A stretch of DNA of 64,000 nt from an uncultured Dokdonia sp. (GTDB lineage Bacteria; Bacteroidota; Bacteroidia; Flavobacteriales; Flavobacteriaceae). How positions within the stretch are numbered: the first letter of the stretch is position 1; each line of letters begins with the position of its first letter. Shown here piece after piece: positions 53,106 to 62,177 of this stretch. The notes beneath the pieces were generated by a model. It saw only the letters and a list, made by a program, of their open reading frames with translations. It did no database searches and was not told where the DNA came from. The stretch lies in assembly GCF_937910895.1 (NCBI RefSeq), contig NZ_CALEMI010000160.1, positions 90,209-154,208 on the forward strand, given 5' to 3'. A program made the translations under genes and the position numbers.

Positions 53106-55235
53106 ATGAAAATAAAGACATTAAAGATTAAAAATTTTAAGTTGCTCAAGGATTTTAAAATAGACCTTGAAGAAAACCTTTCAATAGTAATTGGTAAGAA
53201 TAATACAGGAAAAACATCGTTGCTAAAGATATTAGATGTGTTTCTCAAAAATTCTAATAATCATATTTCTTATGATGAATTTAATATTGATTTCAAGTCC
53301 GAGGTATGCACGGTACTTAAAGCTAAACTTCCCAATGACGAAGAGTATTCAAAAAAACCTCTGGCGATTAGCTTAGATGTCGTTATTGAGTATTTTAAAA
53401 AAGATAATTTATCTAATCTTAGAGAGGTAATTATGACCCTTGATAAAGACAATAACTTTGTTTACCTGCGTTATGAATACTTTTTATCTTATCAAAAATT
53501 AAAGTTATTAAAGAATAAATACGATGAATTTAAAAATAGAGAGAAAGAAAAAAAATCTAAAGACAGTAACTATGTCCAAAGAGACATTAACTCTTTTATA
53601 AAGTCACATCAAGATAAATTTTTTGAAATAAGAATACTTTCACTAAAATATGATCTGGAAACCCAAACCGCAGATGAAGAATACTTGATAAATCTTACAA
53701 AGGAGAATATTTCAACTAAAAATATCTTAGCATTTCGATCCATCTCAGCCAGAAGGAATGTGACCAATAAAGAGTCTAAAAATTTGTCACTTCAAACATC
53801 AAAGATTTATGATAAGGCTGAAAAAACTGATGAACAAAATAAGGCTATTGAGGATTTTGAAGATTATCTTGTAAGTTCAGACAAAAAATTAACTACAATA
53901 TATGGAGATCTTTTTAGCGAAGTAGTGCGAAAAGTCAAAAGATTTGGAGGTATCAAGGAGGGTGATTCAACTATTAGTATTGAGTCAACATTAAAGGATC
54001 AAAATATAATGGAAGGGAATACTACTGTTATGTATGATCACAATGGTAGTACTTTACCTGAATACAACAATGGTCTAGGTTATATGAATCTTTTGAGTAT
54101 GATCTTTGAAATAGAAATATTAATAAATGATCTCAAGAGAACATTAAATGAAAAACCAGCTGACATAAACATATTATTCATAGAGGAACCTGAAGCGCAT
54201 ACACACCCTCAAATGCAATATATCTTCATTAAAAATATTAAATCATTAATTGGAGAAGGAATAAAAAGAAAAGATGGTATTCAGCGTCCCTTGCAAACAA
54301 TCATAACTACTCATTCTTCGCATATAGTCTCAGAAAGTGAGTTTGATGATGTAAAATATCTCATAAAAAAAGAAGAGGAAAATCAAGTTCAATCTCAAAA
54401 TCTATCTTCTCTAAAAGAAGATTACGGACTTAATTCAGATCAATATCAATTTTTATCCCAGTATTTAACCCTTAATAGAGCAGAAGTCTTTTTTGCTGAT
54501 AAGATTATTATGATAGAAGGGGACACTGAAAGAATTCTTATGCCTACTTTTTTAAGAAAAATTGACATTGAGGAAGCTAAGAAACACAAAAAAGCTGGAA
54601 CAAAAGACAATTATCTGCCATTAGTTTCACAAAATATTTCAATTATAGAAGTAGGTGCGCATTCCCAAATCTTTGATAAATTCATTGAATTCGTGGGTAT
54701 TAAATCTTTAATCATTACAGATATAGATACTTATAAAATTATCAAAGACAAAGACGGTAAGGATAAAAAAGAAAAATGCCCTGTTGATGAAGGGGAAAAT
54801 TTTTCAAACCCATCACTTAGTCACTATTTAGGTAATCCAACATTGAAAAAGTTGTCTGGATATAAATTTAAAAACAAGGTACTTGATAAGAAAAAAATAG
54901 ACGACAAGGATGAATACGAATGGGTCTCAAGTGATAATGGTTATCTAGCTGTTGCCTACCAGACTCCTGATCCAAAAATAACAGGACGCTCTTTTGAGGA
55001 AGCATTTTTAATTTTGAATAAAAAATTTGTTTCAGACCATAGACCAACTTTTAATAGTATTAAAAACGCTATTCTATTTGACGAAGACAAAACAGCTTTT
55101 GAATTAGCTGATAAGTGTATTAAGAAAAAGACACATTTTGCACTTGATATCGTTTACCATTCAGATAAAAATTATTCAAACTGGGAGATTCCTAGTTACA
55201 TTAAGGAAGGATTATTATGGCTAAAGCAACAATAA
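53106..55235 (+). CDS. gajA: Class 2 OLD-family nuclease (GajA-like): ABC-type ATPase plus TOPRIM
   Basis: 709 aa. N-terminal SMC/RecF-like ATPase: Walker A GKNNTGKTS at residues 30-38, signature region and Walker B LFIEEPEAHTHP near 358, H-loop TTHSSHIVSES near 397. The C-terminal TOPRIM half has the Glu in IIMIEGDTERILMP and Asp-x-Asp in LIITDIDTYK. With a UvrD-like helicase gene overlapping its end by 19 bases, it is the A component of a Gabija-type anti-phage system: a nuclease held off by nucleotides and released when they fall. Longer than the well-known GajA (near 580 aa), so a sub-family difference is likely. Confidence 0.85.
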   Translation: MKIKTLKIKNFKLLKDFKIDLEENLSIVIGKNNTGKTSLLKILDVFLKNSNNHISYDEFNIDFKSEVCTVLKAKLPNDEEYSKKPLAISLDVVIEYFKKDNLSNLREVIMTLDKDNNFVYLRYEYFLSYQKLKLLKNKYDEFKNREKEKKSKDSNYVQRDINSFIKSHQDKFFEIRILSLKYDLETQTADEEYLINLTKENISTKNILAFRSISARRNVTNKESKNLSLQTSKIYDKAEKTDEQNKAIEDFEDYLVSSDKKLTTIYGDLFSEVVRKVKRFGGIKEGDSTISIESTLKDQNIMEGNTTVMYDHNGSTLPEYNNGLGYMNLLSMIFEIEILINDLKRTLNEKPADINILFIEEPEAHTHPQMQYIFIKNIKSLIGEGIKRKDGIQRPLQTIITTHSSHIVSESEFDDVKYLIKKEEENQVQSQNLSSLKEDYGLNSDQYQFLSQYLTLNRAEVFFADKIIMIEGDTERILMPTFLRKIDIEEAKKHKKAGTKDNYLPLVSQNISIIEVGAHSQIFDKFIEFVGIKSLIITDIDTYKIIKDKDGKDKKEKCPVDEGENFSNPSLSHYLGNPTLKKLSGYKFKNKVLDKKKIDDKDEYEWVSSDNGYLAVAYQTPDPKITGRSFEEAFLILNKKFVSDHRPTFNSIKNAILFDEDKTAFELADKCIKKKTHFALDIVYHSDKNYSNWEIPSYIKEGLLWLKQQ

Positions 55236-57112
55236 GTAAAAAGAAGAGCAAAAAGCCATTTGATTTGATTATGGAGCAAATTAAGGAAGGTAACAATTTC
55301 TTACTTAGTGGGGGCGCTGGGAGTGGTAAAACATATTCATTGGTACAAACAATCAGTCAAATCATAATTGATCATCCAACTGAAAAAATTGCTTGTATTA
55401 CTTATACAAATTCTGCCGCTCAAGAGATCGAGGAACGTATTGGTCATGATAATCTTATTGTTTCTACCTACCATGATTTTATATGGGATACAATTAAGCA
55501 TTTCAAAAAAGAACTGAAAGATGTACTTATTTATTTAGTGAATAACCCAGATTATAAAAAAATTTCAGTTCCAGAAGAAGAAATAATTTCAGATAATTAT
55601 TTTGATACATTGGAAGACAGTATTCAATATAAAGAGTTTGCTAGGATACATGATGGAATAATTTCTCACGACGAAGTTCCTGTTATTGCTGAACAAATGT
55701 ATCTTAAATATCCTAAAATTAGAAGACTACTTACTGATAAATATCCATTCATATTAGTTGATGAATACCAAGATACACAACCAGAAATTGTGAGGATCTT
55801 ACTTGATCATATAAATGATACTTCTATAAAATTAGTTGTCGGTTTTTTTGGTGATTCAATGCAATGCATTTATGACAAAAGAACTGGTAATCTTGATTCA
55901 TATATCGCAGAAGGAAAAATTTCTGAGATCCAAAAAACCCAAAACAGAAGAAGTCCTAAGGTTTTAATAGATCTGGCTAATAGCTTAAGGACTGATGGAC
56001 TTATTCAAACAGCATCAGATGATATAGGGGCACCAAACATGAAGCCTGATGGTACCTTAAAAACAGGTTCGATAAAATTTCTCTACTCTAAAGAAGACAA
56101 TATAGCTCGTGTTAGAGAATATTTGGGCTGGGATTTTAGTGATTCTAAAAATGTAAAAGAGCTTAATTTGACTCATAATTTAATTGCTGGAAAGGCAGGA
56201 TTTTCATCCCTTATGAAAATTTATGATAAAGATCGTATTTTAGAATTGAAAAGTAGGGTAAAGAAAAGAGTAAAAGAACTTAATCTAAATACGCAAGATT
56301 TAAGCTTTGGAGAGATTTTAAAGAACCCAGCAATGGGAGATCAAACAACGCCCGTAATTAAGGCATTTCTAAATGAACACAAAGAATTATTTAAATATGC
56401 TAAAAATTTACAGTGGGATGTGTTTTCAAAAATGTATATAGATAAAGATCAACTTATAGATGACAAGAAACAATCCAAAGAAGATGCTAAAAAGAAGGGT
56501 AGTAAAAGAGATGATCTTGTAAAACATCTTTTTAGAATAGAAGATGCTATATCAGCATATAGAAATGGAGATTATAATCATATTCTTAGAAAAACAAATT
56601 TTCATATTACTTCAATTGAATCAAAGGAAAAATTACATAATGCTATTATAGAAATTAGTAATTCCGATACTCTGAGTATAGGTGAAGTTATTTCTCTTGC
56701 AGATTCATTAGGCTTAGTTTTAATTGATGATAAATTAAGGGAATTTCAAATATCTAAAGAGTATATTTTTCATAGAATTTCTAAGGTTCCTTATTCAAAT
56801 TTTAAAAGCTTATATAGTTACCTTGAAGGTCAAACTCAATTTTCAACTCAGCATAAGGTAAAGGGAAATGAATTTAATGACGTTCTTGTGCTGATGGATA
56901 ATGGAAATTGGAATTTATATAATTTTGGAGCTGCTTTTTTAGGAAAATATCATAATAAAAATATTCTTAATCGATCTCAAAAACTACTTTACACTTGTTT
57001 TACAAGATCCAAAGAGAAATTAGCTGTTTTCTATGCTGATCCATCTCCAGATATCTTACGGCGAGCGAAAGAGCTATTTAATGAAGAAGTGATTAACTTA
57101 GATGAGCTATAA
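55217..57112 (+). CDS. gajB: UvrD/Rep-like helicase (GajB-like)
   Basis: 631 aa. Superfamily 1 motifs in order: motif I SGGAGSGKTYS (32-42), motif Ia ACITYTNSAAQEIEERI, motif II ILVDEYQDTQPE, motif III FFGDSMQCIYD, motif IV region QNRRSPKVLIDLAN, motif V TQHKVKGNEFNDVLV, motif VI LLYTCFTRSKEKLAVF. Its start is inside the GajA-like gene, which implies coupled translation. In Gabija the B subunit binds DNA ends and stimulates the nuclease. Larger than the standard GajB (near 500 aa). Confidence 0.85.
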   Translation: MAKATISKKKSKKPFDLIMEQIKEGNNFLLSGGAGSGKTYSLVQTISQIIIDHPTEKIACITYTNSAAQEIEERIGHDNLIVSTYHDFIWDTIKHFKKELKDVLIYLVNNPDYKKISVPEEEIISDNYFDTLEDSIQYKEFARIHDGIISHDEVPVIAEQMYLKYPKIRRLLTDKYPFILVDEYQDTQPEIVRILLDHINDTSIKLVVGFFGDSMQCIYDKRTGNLDSYIAEGKISEIQKTQNRRSPKVLIDLANSLRTDGLIQTASDDIGAPNMKPDGTLKTGSIKFLYSKEDNIARVREYLGWDFSDSKNVKELNLTHNLIAGKAGFSSLMKIYDKDRILELKSRVKKRVKELNLNTQDLSFGEILKNPAMGDQTTPVIKAFLNEHKELFKYAKNLQWDVFSKMYIDKDQLIDDKKQSKEDAKKKGSKRDDLVKHLFRIEDAISAYRNGDYNHILRKTNFHITSIESKEKLHNAIIEISNSDTLSIGEVISLADSLGLVLIDDKLREFQISKEYIFHRISKVPYSNFKSLYSYLEGQTQFSTQHKVKGNEFNDVLVLMDNGNWNLYNFGAAFLGKYHNKNILNRSQKLLYTCFTRSKEKLAVFYADPSPDILRRAKELFNEEVINLDEL

Positions 57113-57188
57113 ATTATTGTTTTTTACATTTAAAATAGATAGGTTCGAATATTGTCCAATTACCATTATTTGTGCCAAAAAATAGCCT

Positions 57189-57214
57189 AAAAGCCTTATA
57201 TAATAAGGCTTTTT
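57189..57214. terminator. Terminator at the end of the Gabija operon
   Basis: AAAAGCCTTAT, ATA, ATAAGGCTTTT. The perfect 11-bp stem with A/T ends works on both strands; on the minus strand it would follow the tRNA fragment. Confidence 0.8.
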
Positions 57215-57218
57215 GGTG

Positions 57219-57243
57219 TGATCCCACGGAGAATCGAACTCCG
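57219..57243 (-). pseudogene. 3' end fragment of a tRNA gene (T-arm and acceptor strand)
   Basis: Read on the minus strand: CGGAG, loop TTCGATT, CTCCG, then TGGGATC and A, which is a standard T-arm of 5-7-5 plus seven acceptor bases and discriminator. No anticodon arm or D-arm precedes it: the sequence changes at 57241 into the recombinase-end repeat. Such tRNA 3' ends are common attachment-site remnants. Confidence 0.5.
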
Positions 57244-57368
57244 ACTTTATGGACAAACTGCGAAAAAACTACTGTAAAAAGTCAGCCATTTAGTCACATA
57301 CACCAAGAAGGCTGACTATTATTTTAATAATGTCAAAAAGGCTGACCATATACATACACTTCATAGAT
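57241..57368. repeat. Right copy of the 128-bp direct repeat (remnant recombinase 3' end)
   Basis: Same length as 52429-52556, no gaps, about eight mismatches. It encodes the dead last codons of the recombinase and the downstream GGCTGA motifs. The first bases (CCGACTT) abut and partly overlap the tRNA fragment. Confidence 0.85.
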
Positions 57369-57376
57369 AAAGTAAG

Positions 57377-57403
57377 AGAACAGTAATTAGGCTGTTCTTT
57401 TTT
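57377..57403. terminator. Hairpin downstream of the right repeat
   Basis: AGAACAG and CTGTTCT with an 8-base loop and T-run. It corresponds in place, but not in loop sequence, to the recombinase terminator at 52563. Confidence 0.65.
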
Positions 57404-57419
57404 AATTAATTTCTACTAG

Positions 57420-57761
57420 CTAATGACTTACAAATCTTGCACCCTTCACGTAGGCATTTATACTTGAGGTAGAAATATCACTATGCCTTCCAATGTGTTT
57501 TGAATCTCCAGGCTCTAATGTGAAAATCTTTGTCCATCTGTCCTTAATAGCACCTCCACTAGAATACTGCACGGTAAATTTAATCGCTTGATCTTCACTT
57601 GTGTTTTCAGCAATCCAATTCCATGCAAGACCCCCAACATTCTTTTTATAAAGCTTTATATATTCTTTAGGTTTTTTTTGATCCTGCACTTCTATATCGA
57701 CAAAGCTTGTAAAAAGAAAAAAGGGTAATAGAAATAAGAATGATAATTTTAAAAGTTTCAT
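57420..57761 (-). CDS. Small secreted protein of unknown function
   Basis: 113 aa. A signal peptide (LLKLSFLFLLPFFLFTSFV) is followed by a compact beta-rich domain (LAWNWIAENTSED, IKFTVQYSSGG, RWTKIFTLEPGDSKHIG). It resembles a small immunoglobulin-like or beta-sandwich fold but no family is recognised. It lies on the opposite strand between the Gabija repeat and the TraG-like gene and may be a passenger. Confidence 0.55.
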   Translation of the reverse strand: MKLLKLSFLFLLPFFLFTSFVDIEVQDQKKPKEYIKLYKKNVGGLAWNWIAENTSEDQAIKFTVQYSSGGAIKDRWTKIFTLEPGDSKHIGRHSDISTSSINAYVKGARFVSH

Positions 57762-57853
57762 ATCAATTTGTTTTTTAAATAGTTATAGAAGTAAAATTAT
57801 AGTTTTTTCCATAAATAGAAATACCCACTAACAAGTATTATTTCTCACTAGTT

Positions 57854-57870
57854 CAAAATGGCTGATCTAT
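57854..57870. promoter_or_regulatory. CAAAATGGCTGATCTAT motif, copy 3
   Basis: Lies 35-51 bases before the TraG/HerA-like ATPase start codon. Same motif as at 50313 and 59099. Confidence 0.5.
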
Positions 57871-57904
57871 ATGTATTACTCAATAAACTTCATACTCTTA
57901 GGGT

Positions 57905-59080
57905 ATGTACTTTATACGAAATCCTGACATCTCATATTTTGCTAGAACTGATTTTAGAAATACCAATGATCTTTTTGGTATCTATCAAGCTGATCGCCTT
58001 TTTGGGATGTACCTTTTAGGTAAGACAGGAAGTGGAAAAACGAATCTTTTAAAAACACTTTTATATCAAGATGTATATAAGAATAGAGGGTGTTGTCTCT
58101 TTGATATTAATGGTGATCTACTCAAAGAAGTTCTATCTTTTATTCCAGAAGAACGTAAAAAAGATGTGGTATACCTAGACGCCACCGATTTCAATCTCAC
58201 TCTTGGGTATAATCCTTTAAAGAAAGTAAGCTATAAGAAACGAGCACTTATTGCTTCAAGTATTTTGGAAACCTTTCAAAAATTATGGGGTGGTCAATCA
58301 TGGGGATTAAAATTGGAATATATCTTACGTAATGTGATATTGACTTTACTCGATCAACCGCAAGCGACTTTTGATGATATTCCAAAATTATTATTAGATC
58401 CTGAATTTCAAAGGCAATGTATTACTCATATTATAAGCAAGAACGTACAGCGGTTTTGGCAAGTAGAATTTCCTAAATATACTCGTACCGATGTACTTCC
58501 AGTACTCAACAAGGTGGGTAGTTTTTTATCTATTCCGATGCTTAAAAAGATTTTGGTTGATAACACTGAGCAAATTTCCTTAAGAGTAATTATGGATTCA
58601 CGAAAGATACTTTTAGTGAACTTATCCAAAGGAAGTCTTGGAAACGATGGAGCAAATCTATTAGGTTCGTTGCTATTGACTTCGTTGGCTTCCGCATCTT
58701 TCTCTCGAATTAATATTGAAGAACATAAGCGTGTTCCTTTCTTTATCTACCTCGATGAATTTCAAAATTATACTACAGAATCCTTGTCTGGAATGTTTGC
58801 CGAACTGAGAAAATTTAAAGTGAATTTTGTGATTGCTCATCAATATCTACATCAATTAACACCCAATATAAAAAATGCTGTACTAGGAAACATAGGAACA
58901 ATTATCTGTTTCACATTAGGACAAGCAGATGCAAAGTATATGGCTCAAGAGTTTAATCCTGTATTTGAAACAGTAGATTTTACCAATCTTGAGCATTATC
59001 ATATCTATTTAAAACTACTGATTAATGGAAAAACATCTACTGCGTTTTCTGCAAAAACGGTAACTATAAATGAGATATAA
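57905..59080 (+). CDS. TraG/VirD4- or HerA-type ATPase
   Basis: 391 aa. Walker A GKTGSGKTN at residues 39-47, Walker B FFIYLDEFQNYT, plus RKFKVNFVIAHQYLHQL and GNIGTIICFTLGQADA that follow Walker B in the TraG/TraD superfamily. It lacks an N-terminal membrane domain, so it is a soluble coupling- or pumping-type ATPase. Such proteins bring DNA to a conjugation pore or move it in mobile elements. No relaxase or type IV secretion genes are in the window, so a role in transfer is suggested, not proven. Confidence 0.8.
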   Translation: MYFIRNPDISYFARTDFRNTNDLFGIYQADRLFGMYLLGKTGSGKTNLLKTLLYQDVYKNRGCCLFDINGDLLKEVLSFIPEERKKDVVYLDATDFNLTLGYNPLKKVSYKKRALIASSILETFQKLWGGQSWGLKLEYILRNVILTLLDQPQATFDDIPKLLLDPEFQRQCITHIISKNVQRFWQVEFPKYTRTDVLPVLNKVGSFLSIPMLKKILVDNTEQISLRVIMDSRKILLVNLSKGSLGNDGANLLGSLLLTSLASASFSRINIEEHKRVPFFIYLDEFQNYTTESLSGMFAELRKFKVNFVIAHQYLHQLTPNIKNAVLGNIGTIICFTLGQADAKYMAQEFNPVFETVDFTNLEHYHIYLKLLINGKTSTAFSAKTVTINEI

Positions 59081-59098
59081 GACTATTTGACAAATTAG

Positions 59099-59116
59099 CA
59101 AAATGGCTGATCTATT
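59099..59116. promoter_or_regulatory. CAAAATGGCTGATCTATT motif, copy 4
   Basis: 18 of 18 bases identical to the copy at 50313-50330; it lies 55-72 bases before the RadC-like gene. Confidence 0.5.
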
Positions 59117-59170
59117 ATTAAGATTGTATTGCTTCATACTGGTTTCAAACGAACCTTAATTAAATAGACT

Positions 59171-59641
59171 ATGAAACCAACTAAACGTACCGATCTTGAT
59201 ATTCCTTTATGCCAAGAAGTCCAAATCCATTACAAACGACCTGTATATGATGTTGCTAAGAAAATATCAACGTCACAATCTGCTGAGATCATATTTCGTG
59301 ATTTTGCTGACACTGACCGATTAGATTACAAAGAGTTTTTCTTTGTAATGTTACTCACGAATGCCAATCAAGTTATTGCCATCAGTGAAATATCTATTGG
59401 TTGTACTAACGGTACATTGGTGAATACAAAAGAAGTAATACAACTTGCCTTACTTACCAATACATCAGGAGTCATTATTGCTCATAATCATCCGTCAGGA
59501 GAACTCAAAAAATCTGCTTCTGATGACACCATAACCCAACGTATCAAAGGAGCTCTTGGTTTACTTGATATGACATTACTCGACCACATTATTCTAACTA
59601 CAGAAAGCTATGTCTCCTTCGCAGACGAAGGATGGTTATAG
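59171..59641 (+). CDS. RadC-family JAB-domain protein
   Basis: 156 aa. The JAB metal-binding motif HNHPSGELKKSASD (HxH, then Ser and Asp) is intact. Short RadC-like proteins of this type are typical passengers of plasmids and integrative elements; the activity is uncharacterised, possibly a metal-dependent peptidase or nuclease. It lies 90 bases after the TraG-like gene and 13 before the methylase. Confidence 0.88.
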   Translation: MKPTKRTDLDIPLCQEVQIHYKRPVYDVAKKISTSQSAEIIFRDFADTDRLDYKEFFFVMLLTNANQVIAISEISIGCTNGTLVNTKEVIQLALLTNTSGVIIAHNHPSGELKKSASDDTITQRIKGALGLLDMTLLDHIILTTESYVSFADEGWL

Positions 59642-59654
59642 CTTTTGACTCTTT

Positions 59655-60446
59655 ATGCCTAAGACTCCTATTACCTATTACGGTGGCAAACTCAATATGC
59701 TATCTCATATCCTTCCACTTATTCCCGAACATAGAATCTACACCGAAGCTTTTTTTGGTGGTGGTGCGGTCTTCTACGGGAAAGAGCCTACTGAATCTGA
59801 AATCATTAATGACACAAACAACCTTGTGATTAATTTCTATGAGGTCATCAAAACTGATTTTAATTCTCTAAAGGCAAAAATAGAGGCTACGCTCTTTGCA
59901 CGTTCTACCTATTCGGTTGCCTTTGCAATCTATCGAATGCCTCACTTGTTTAACAAATTACAACAAGCTTGGGCATTTTACATCGCTACCAATATGGGTT
60001 TTGCCTGTAACGTGGGATCGTGGGGGTATGATAAGTATGGTAAACGGGTTAAAGCATTTAGGAATAAGAAAATTGCTTTTGATGAGTCGATTTACAAACG
60101 ACTTGAGAACGTGACCATTGAAAACAATGATGCGGTTAAAGTTATTACGGCTTACGATACTGAAGACGCTTTTCATTATATCGACCCTCCCTATATAAAT
60201 TCTGATCAAGGATTATATGAGGGCTATACCGAAAGAGATTACACAAAGCTTTTAGATACCCTCTCTACGATAAAGGGAACGTTTCTCTTGTCTTCATACC
60301 CTTCTGACATTTTGGATGAATACATCCAAAAAAACGGATGGTACAGCAAACGTTTTGAAAAACCACTCAATGCATCTAAAGGAAAACTAGGCGAAGCTCG
60401 AACTTCTAAAAAAGTAGAAGTATTGACTGCCAACTATCCTATCTAA
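59655..60446 (+). CDS. dam: DNA adenine methylase (D12 class)
   Basis: 263 aa. The N-terminal TPITYYGGKLNMLSHIL is the SAM-binding FxGG-type start, FFGGGAVFYGK follows, and the catalytic motif is DPPY in HYIDPPYINSDQG near residue 177. Dam-like enzymes methylate N6 of adenine, GATC in many cases; the target here is unknown. With no paired nuclease it is probably a solitary methylase that protects the element or affects its expression. Confidence 0.9.
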   Translation: MPKTPITYYGGKLNMLSHILPLIPEHRIYTEAFFGGGAVFYGKEPTESEIINDTNNLVINFYEVIKTDFNSLKAKIEATLFARSTYSVAFAIYRMPHLFNKLQQAWAFYIATNMGFACNVGSWGYDKYGKRVKAFRNKKIAFDESIYKRLENVTIENNDAVKVITAYDTEDAFHYIDPPYINSDQGLYEGYTERDYTKLLDTLSTIKGTFLLSSYPSDILDEYIQKNGWYSKRFEKPLNASKGKLGEARTSKKVEVLTANYPI

Positions 60447-60478
60447 AATCAACTACTAATTTTTAAATACAACTGAAT

Positions 60479-61078
60479 ATGACACTTAAACAACAACGCT
60501 TGTTTCTGTACTTCTTTGAAGTACTTGAAGCACACCTACGGTTTACCGAATCACTGCCATTATCTAATGAAGTTAAAGCATTACTCACTCGTGAGGAATG
60601 TATTAAAATCATTCTGTGGATTGCTCCTGAACGATATCAGAAGGCACAATTAGAGAATTATGATGAAGAGAAATTACACACTCTTTTGGTTACTGACTAC
60701 AATATCCTTTTATATATCATAGATCGATGTCGAAAACAGCTTCTGCAACCTATTAGCTTTTCAGAAGAAGAAATTGAAATGCTTTTTACTCAGACGAATA
60801 ATCAAATACATTATCTCTATAGTAAAAACCCTAAGACATGGGATAGCTATGACCTAAACAATTATGTTTCGCTTCTAGCTAAAGCGGGATTTACCATGCA
60901 AGTCTTTGGTATTTATTCTTCATCTGTAAAAGAAGAAGATAAGTATACCGTAGACTCACTACCAACGCTCTTTTTTGATACAAACGAAGAAGCCGAAACG
61001 GAGATCTCGCGCCTTATCGAAGAAGAAAACTATAGCGAAGGTGCCCTTGTGGTATATCCGCTCTGGAAAATCAAATAA
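60479..61078 (+). CDS. Unknown element protein, 199 aa
   Basis: No family recognised. Predominantly helical: LKQQRLFLYFFEVLEAHLRF, ECIKIILWIAPERYQKAQ, SFSEEEIEMLFTQTNNQ and LNNYVSLLAKAGFTM, ending in a short beta segment EGALVVYPLWKIK. No signal or membrane helices. It sits 32 bases after the methylase and 30 before the next gene, so these lie in one operon. Confidence 0.55.
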   Translation: MTLKQQRLFLYFFEVLEAHLRFTESLPLSNEVKALLTREECIKIILWIAPERYQKAQLENYDEEKLHTLLVTDYNILLYIIDRCRKQLLQPISFSEEEIEMLFTQTNNQIHYLYSKNPKTWDSYDLNNYVSLLAKAGFTMQVFGIYSSSVKEEDKYTVDSLPTLFFDTNEEAETEISRLIEEENYSEGALVVYPLWKIK

Positions 61079-61108
61079 ATCATTAATTAATTTTAAAAAC
61101 TGAATAGT

Positions 61109-61741
61109 ATGGAAACACCAAGTATTGTAGATGTCTTAATACAGAACATCACTCAAGATCAAGCACTCTTAAAAGATGCTGAGAAACAAATCACTGAAGC
61201 TAAAAATGCTAAAAGTGACATTGCTGATCGTCTTAAAGGCTATCGAAAAGAAACTGAGATTATTTTAAAATATGCGAATGAAGAACAGAAAGAACAGATT
61301 GAAGCATTAGGCTTTGATACTGCCGGGAGTACTAGTGGATTAAATACGGTAGCCACGTTGGCAATGGATATTATTATGAAAGCGAAAGATACCGTACTGA
61401 CCAATGAAGCTTTGTATAATGCGTATACTGAAACATTTGAGAACAGAGATGACGCTGAAAACTATACTGCCTTTAATATTAAATGCAGACCGTTGTTTAA
61501 TTCTCAGCGTTTGATTCGCAGAAAAGCAGCTGATGGCTCGTCATCTCGCGAAGATATCATTTCACTCAATGGAACCCTTCTGAAAAAAGAGGAGGAACCA
61601 AAAGAAGTAGTGAAATCTGAAACGCCTGAGCTAAAGGATACTCCAAAAGAGCCTCAGAAGAAGGAAACGCCGAAAACAATCGCGTTGAAAAAAGGAACCT
61701 TATCTAATAACAAGAAAAAAGATGACACGACATCCAAGTAA
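61109..61741 (+). CDS. Unknown element protein with coiled coil and basic tail, 210 aa
   Basis: Residues about 15-60 are coiled coil (DQALLKDAEKQITEAKN, then LKGYRKETEIILKY), a middle globular part (AYTETFENRDDAENYTAFN, RPLFNSQRLIRRK) resembles a winged-helix, and residues 150-210 are a Lys/Glu/Pro tail that looks disordered. A DNA-binding structural role is possible. It overlaps the next gene by 20 bases. Confidence 0.55.
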   Translation: METPSIVDVLIQNITQDQALLKDAEKQITEAKNAKSDIADRLKGYRKETEIILKYANEEQKEQIEALGFDTAGSTSGLNTVATLAMDIIMKAKDTVLTNEALYNAYTETFENRDDAENYTAFNIKCRPLFNSQRLIRRKAADGSSSREDIISLNGTLLKKEEEPKEVVKSETPELKDTPKEPQKKETPKTIALKKGTLSNNKKKDDTTSK

Positions 61742-62135
61742 AGATAAAGCGATTGATAACGCGGTATGGTCAAACTTTGAACACCGTACAACAAATAAAG
61801 AGTACGTAGTTGTACGAGGTACTGATCACAATTACGTCGTCATACCCAAAGATTATCCTACTGTTGATGGGCAAGCTTTTGAGGTTTTACCCGATAGTTA
61901 TGCAACGCTTGATTATGAGCGGATTGCAGATATCTTTGCGGATCACAATCCGTTATGGTTTTGGGAAGAACTCAAAGGTATGTTCTCAACCGCTAATGGA
62001 GAATTACTACGATTCATATTAGCCTATGATGTTCCGCTAGATAAATTGATACGATATAGCTTGTCTACTCGCGGATATGATAAAGATCAACGTTGGGTTG
62101 GTTTTGATAAAGCTAAAGAAATTTGGTTGGAATAA
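61722..62135 (+). CDS. Unknown element protein, 137 aa
   Basis: No family recognised. NYVVIPKDYPTVDGQAFEVLPDSYATLDYERIADIFADHNPLWFWEEL, read in parts, suggests an alpha/beta protein, and the C-terminus ends FDKAKEIWLE. The final codons and 3' flank recur in degenerate form at the window end (63941-64000), so a paralogue or remnant lies there. Confidence 0.55.
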   Translation: MTRHPSKDKAIDNAVWSNFEHRTTNKEYVVVRGTDHNYVVIPKDYPTVDGQAFEVLPDSYATLDYERIADIFADHNPLWFWEELKGMFSTANGELLRFILAYDVPLDKLIRYSLSTRGYDKDQRWVGFDKAKEIWLE

Positions 62136-62149
62136 CTGAATACTTTGAA

Positions 62150-62177
62150 ACACTTGTCTTTATGATAAGTGTTTTTA
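62150..62177 (+). terminator. Terminator of the RadC-methylase operon
   Basis: ACACTT, an 11-base loop, AAGTGT and TTTT. Confidence 0.7.

Noticed and set aside
57241..57300. Coding fragment after the Gabija genes
   Set aside because: It is only the copied last codons of the serine recombinase, with no start.
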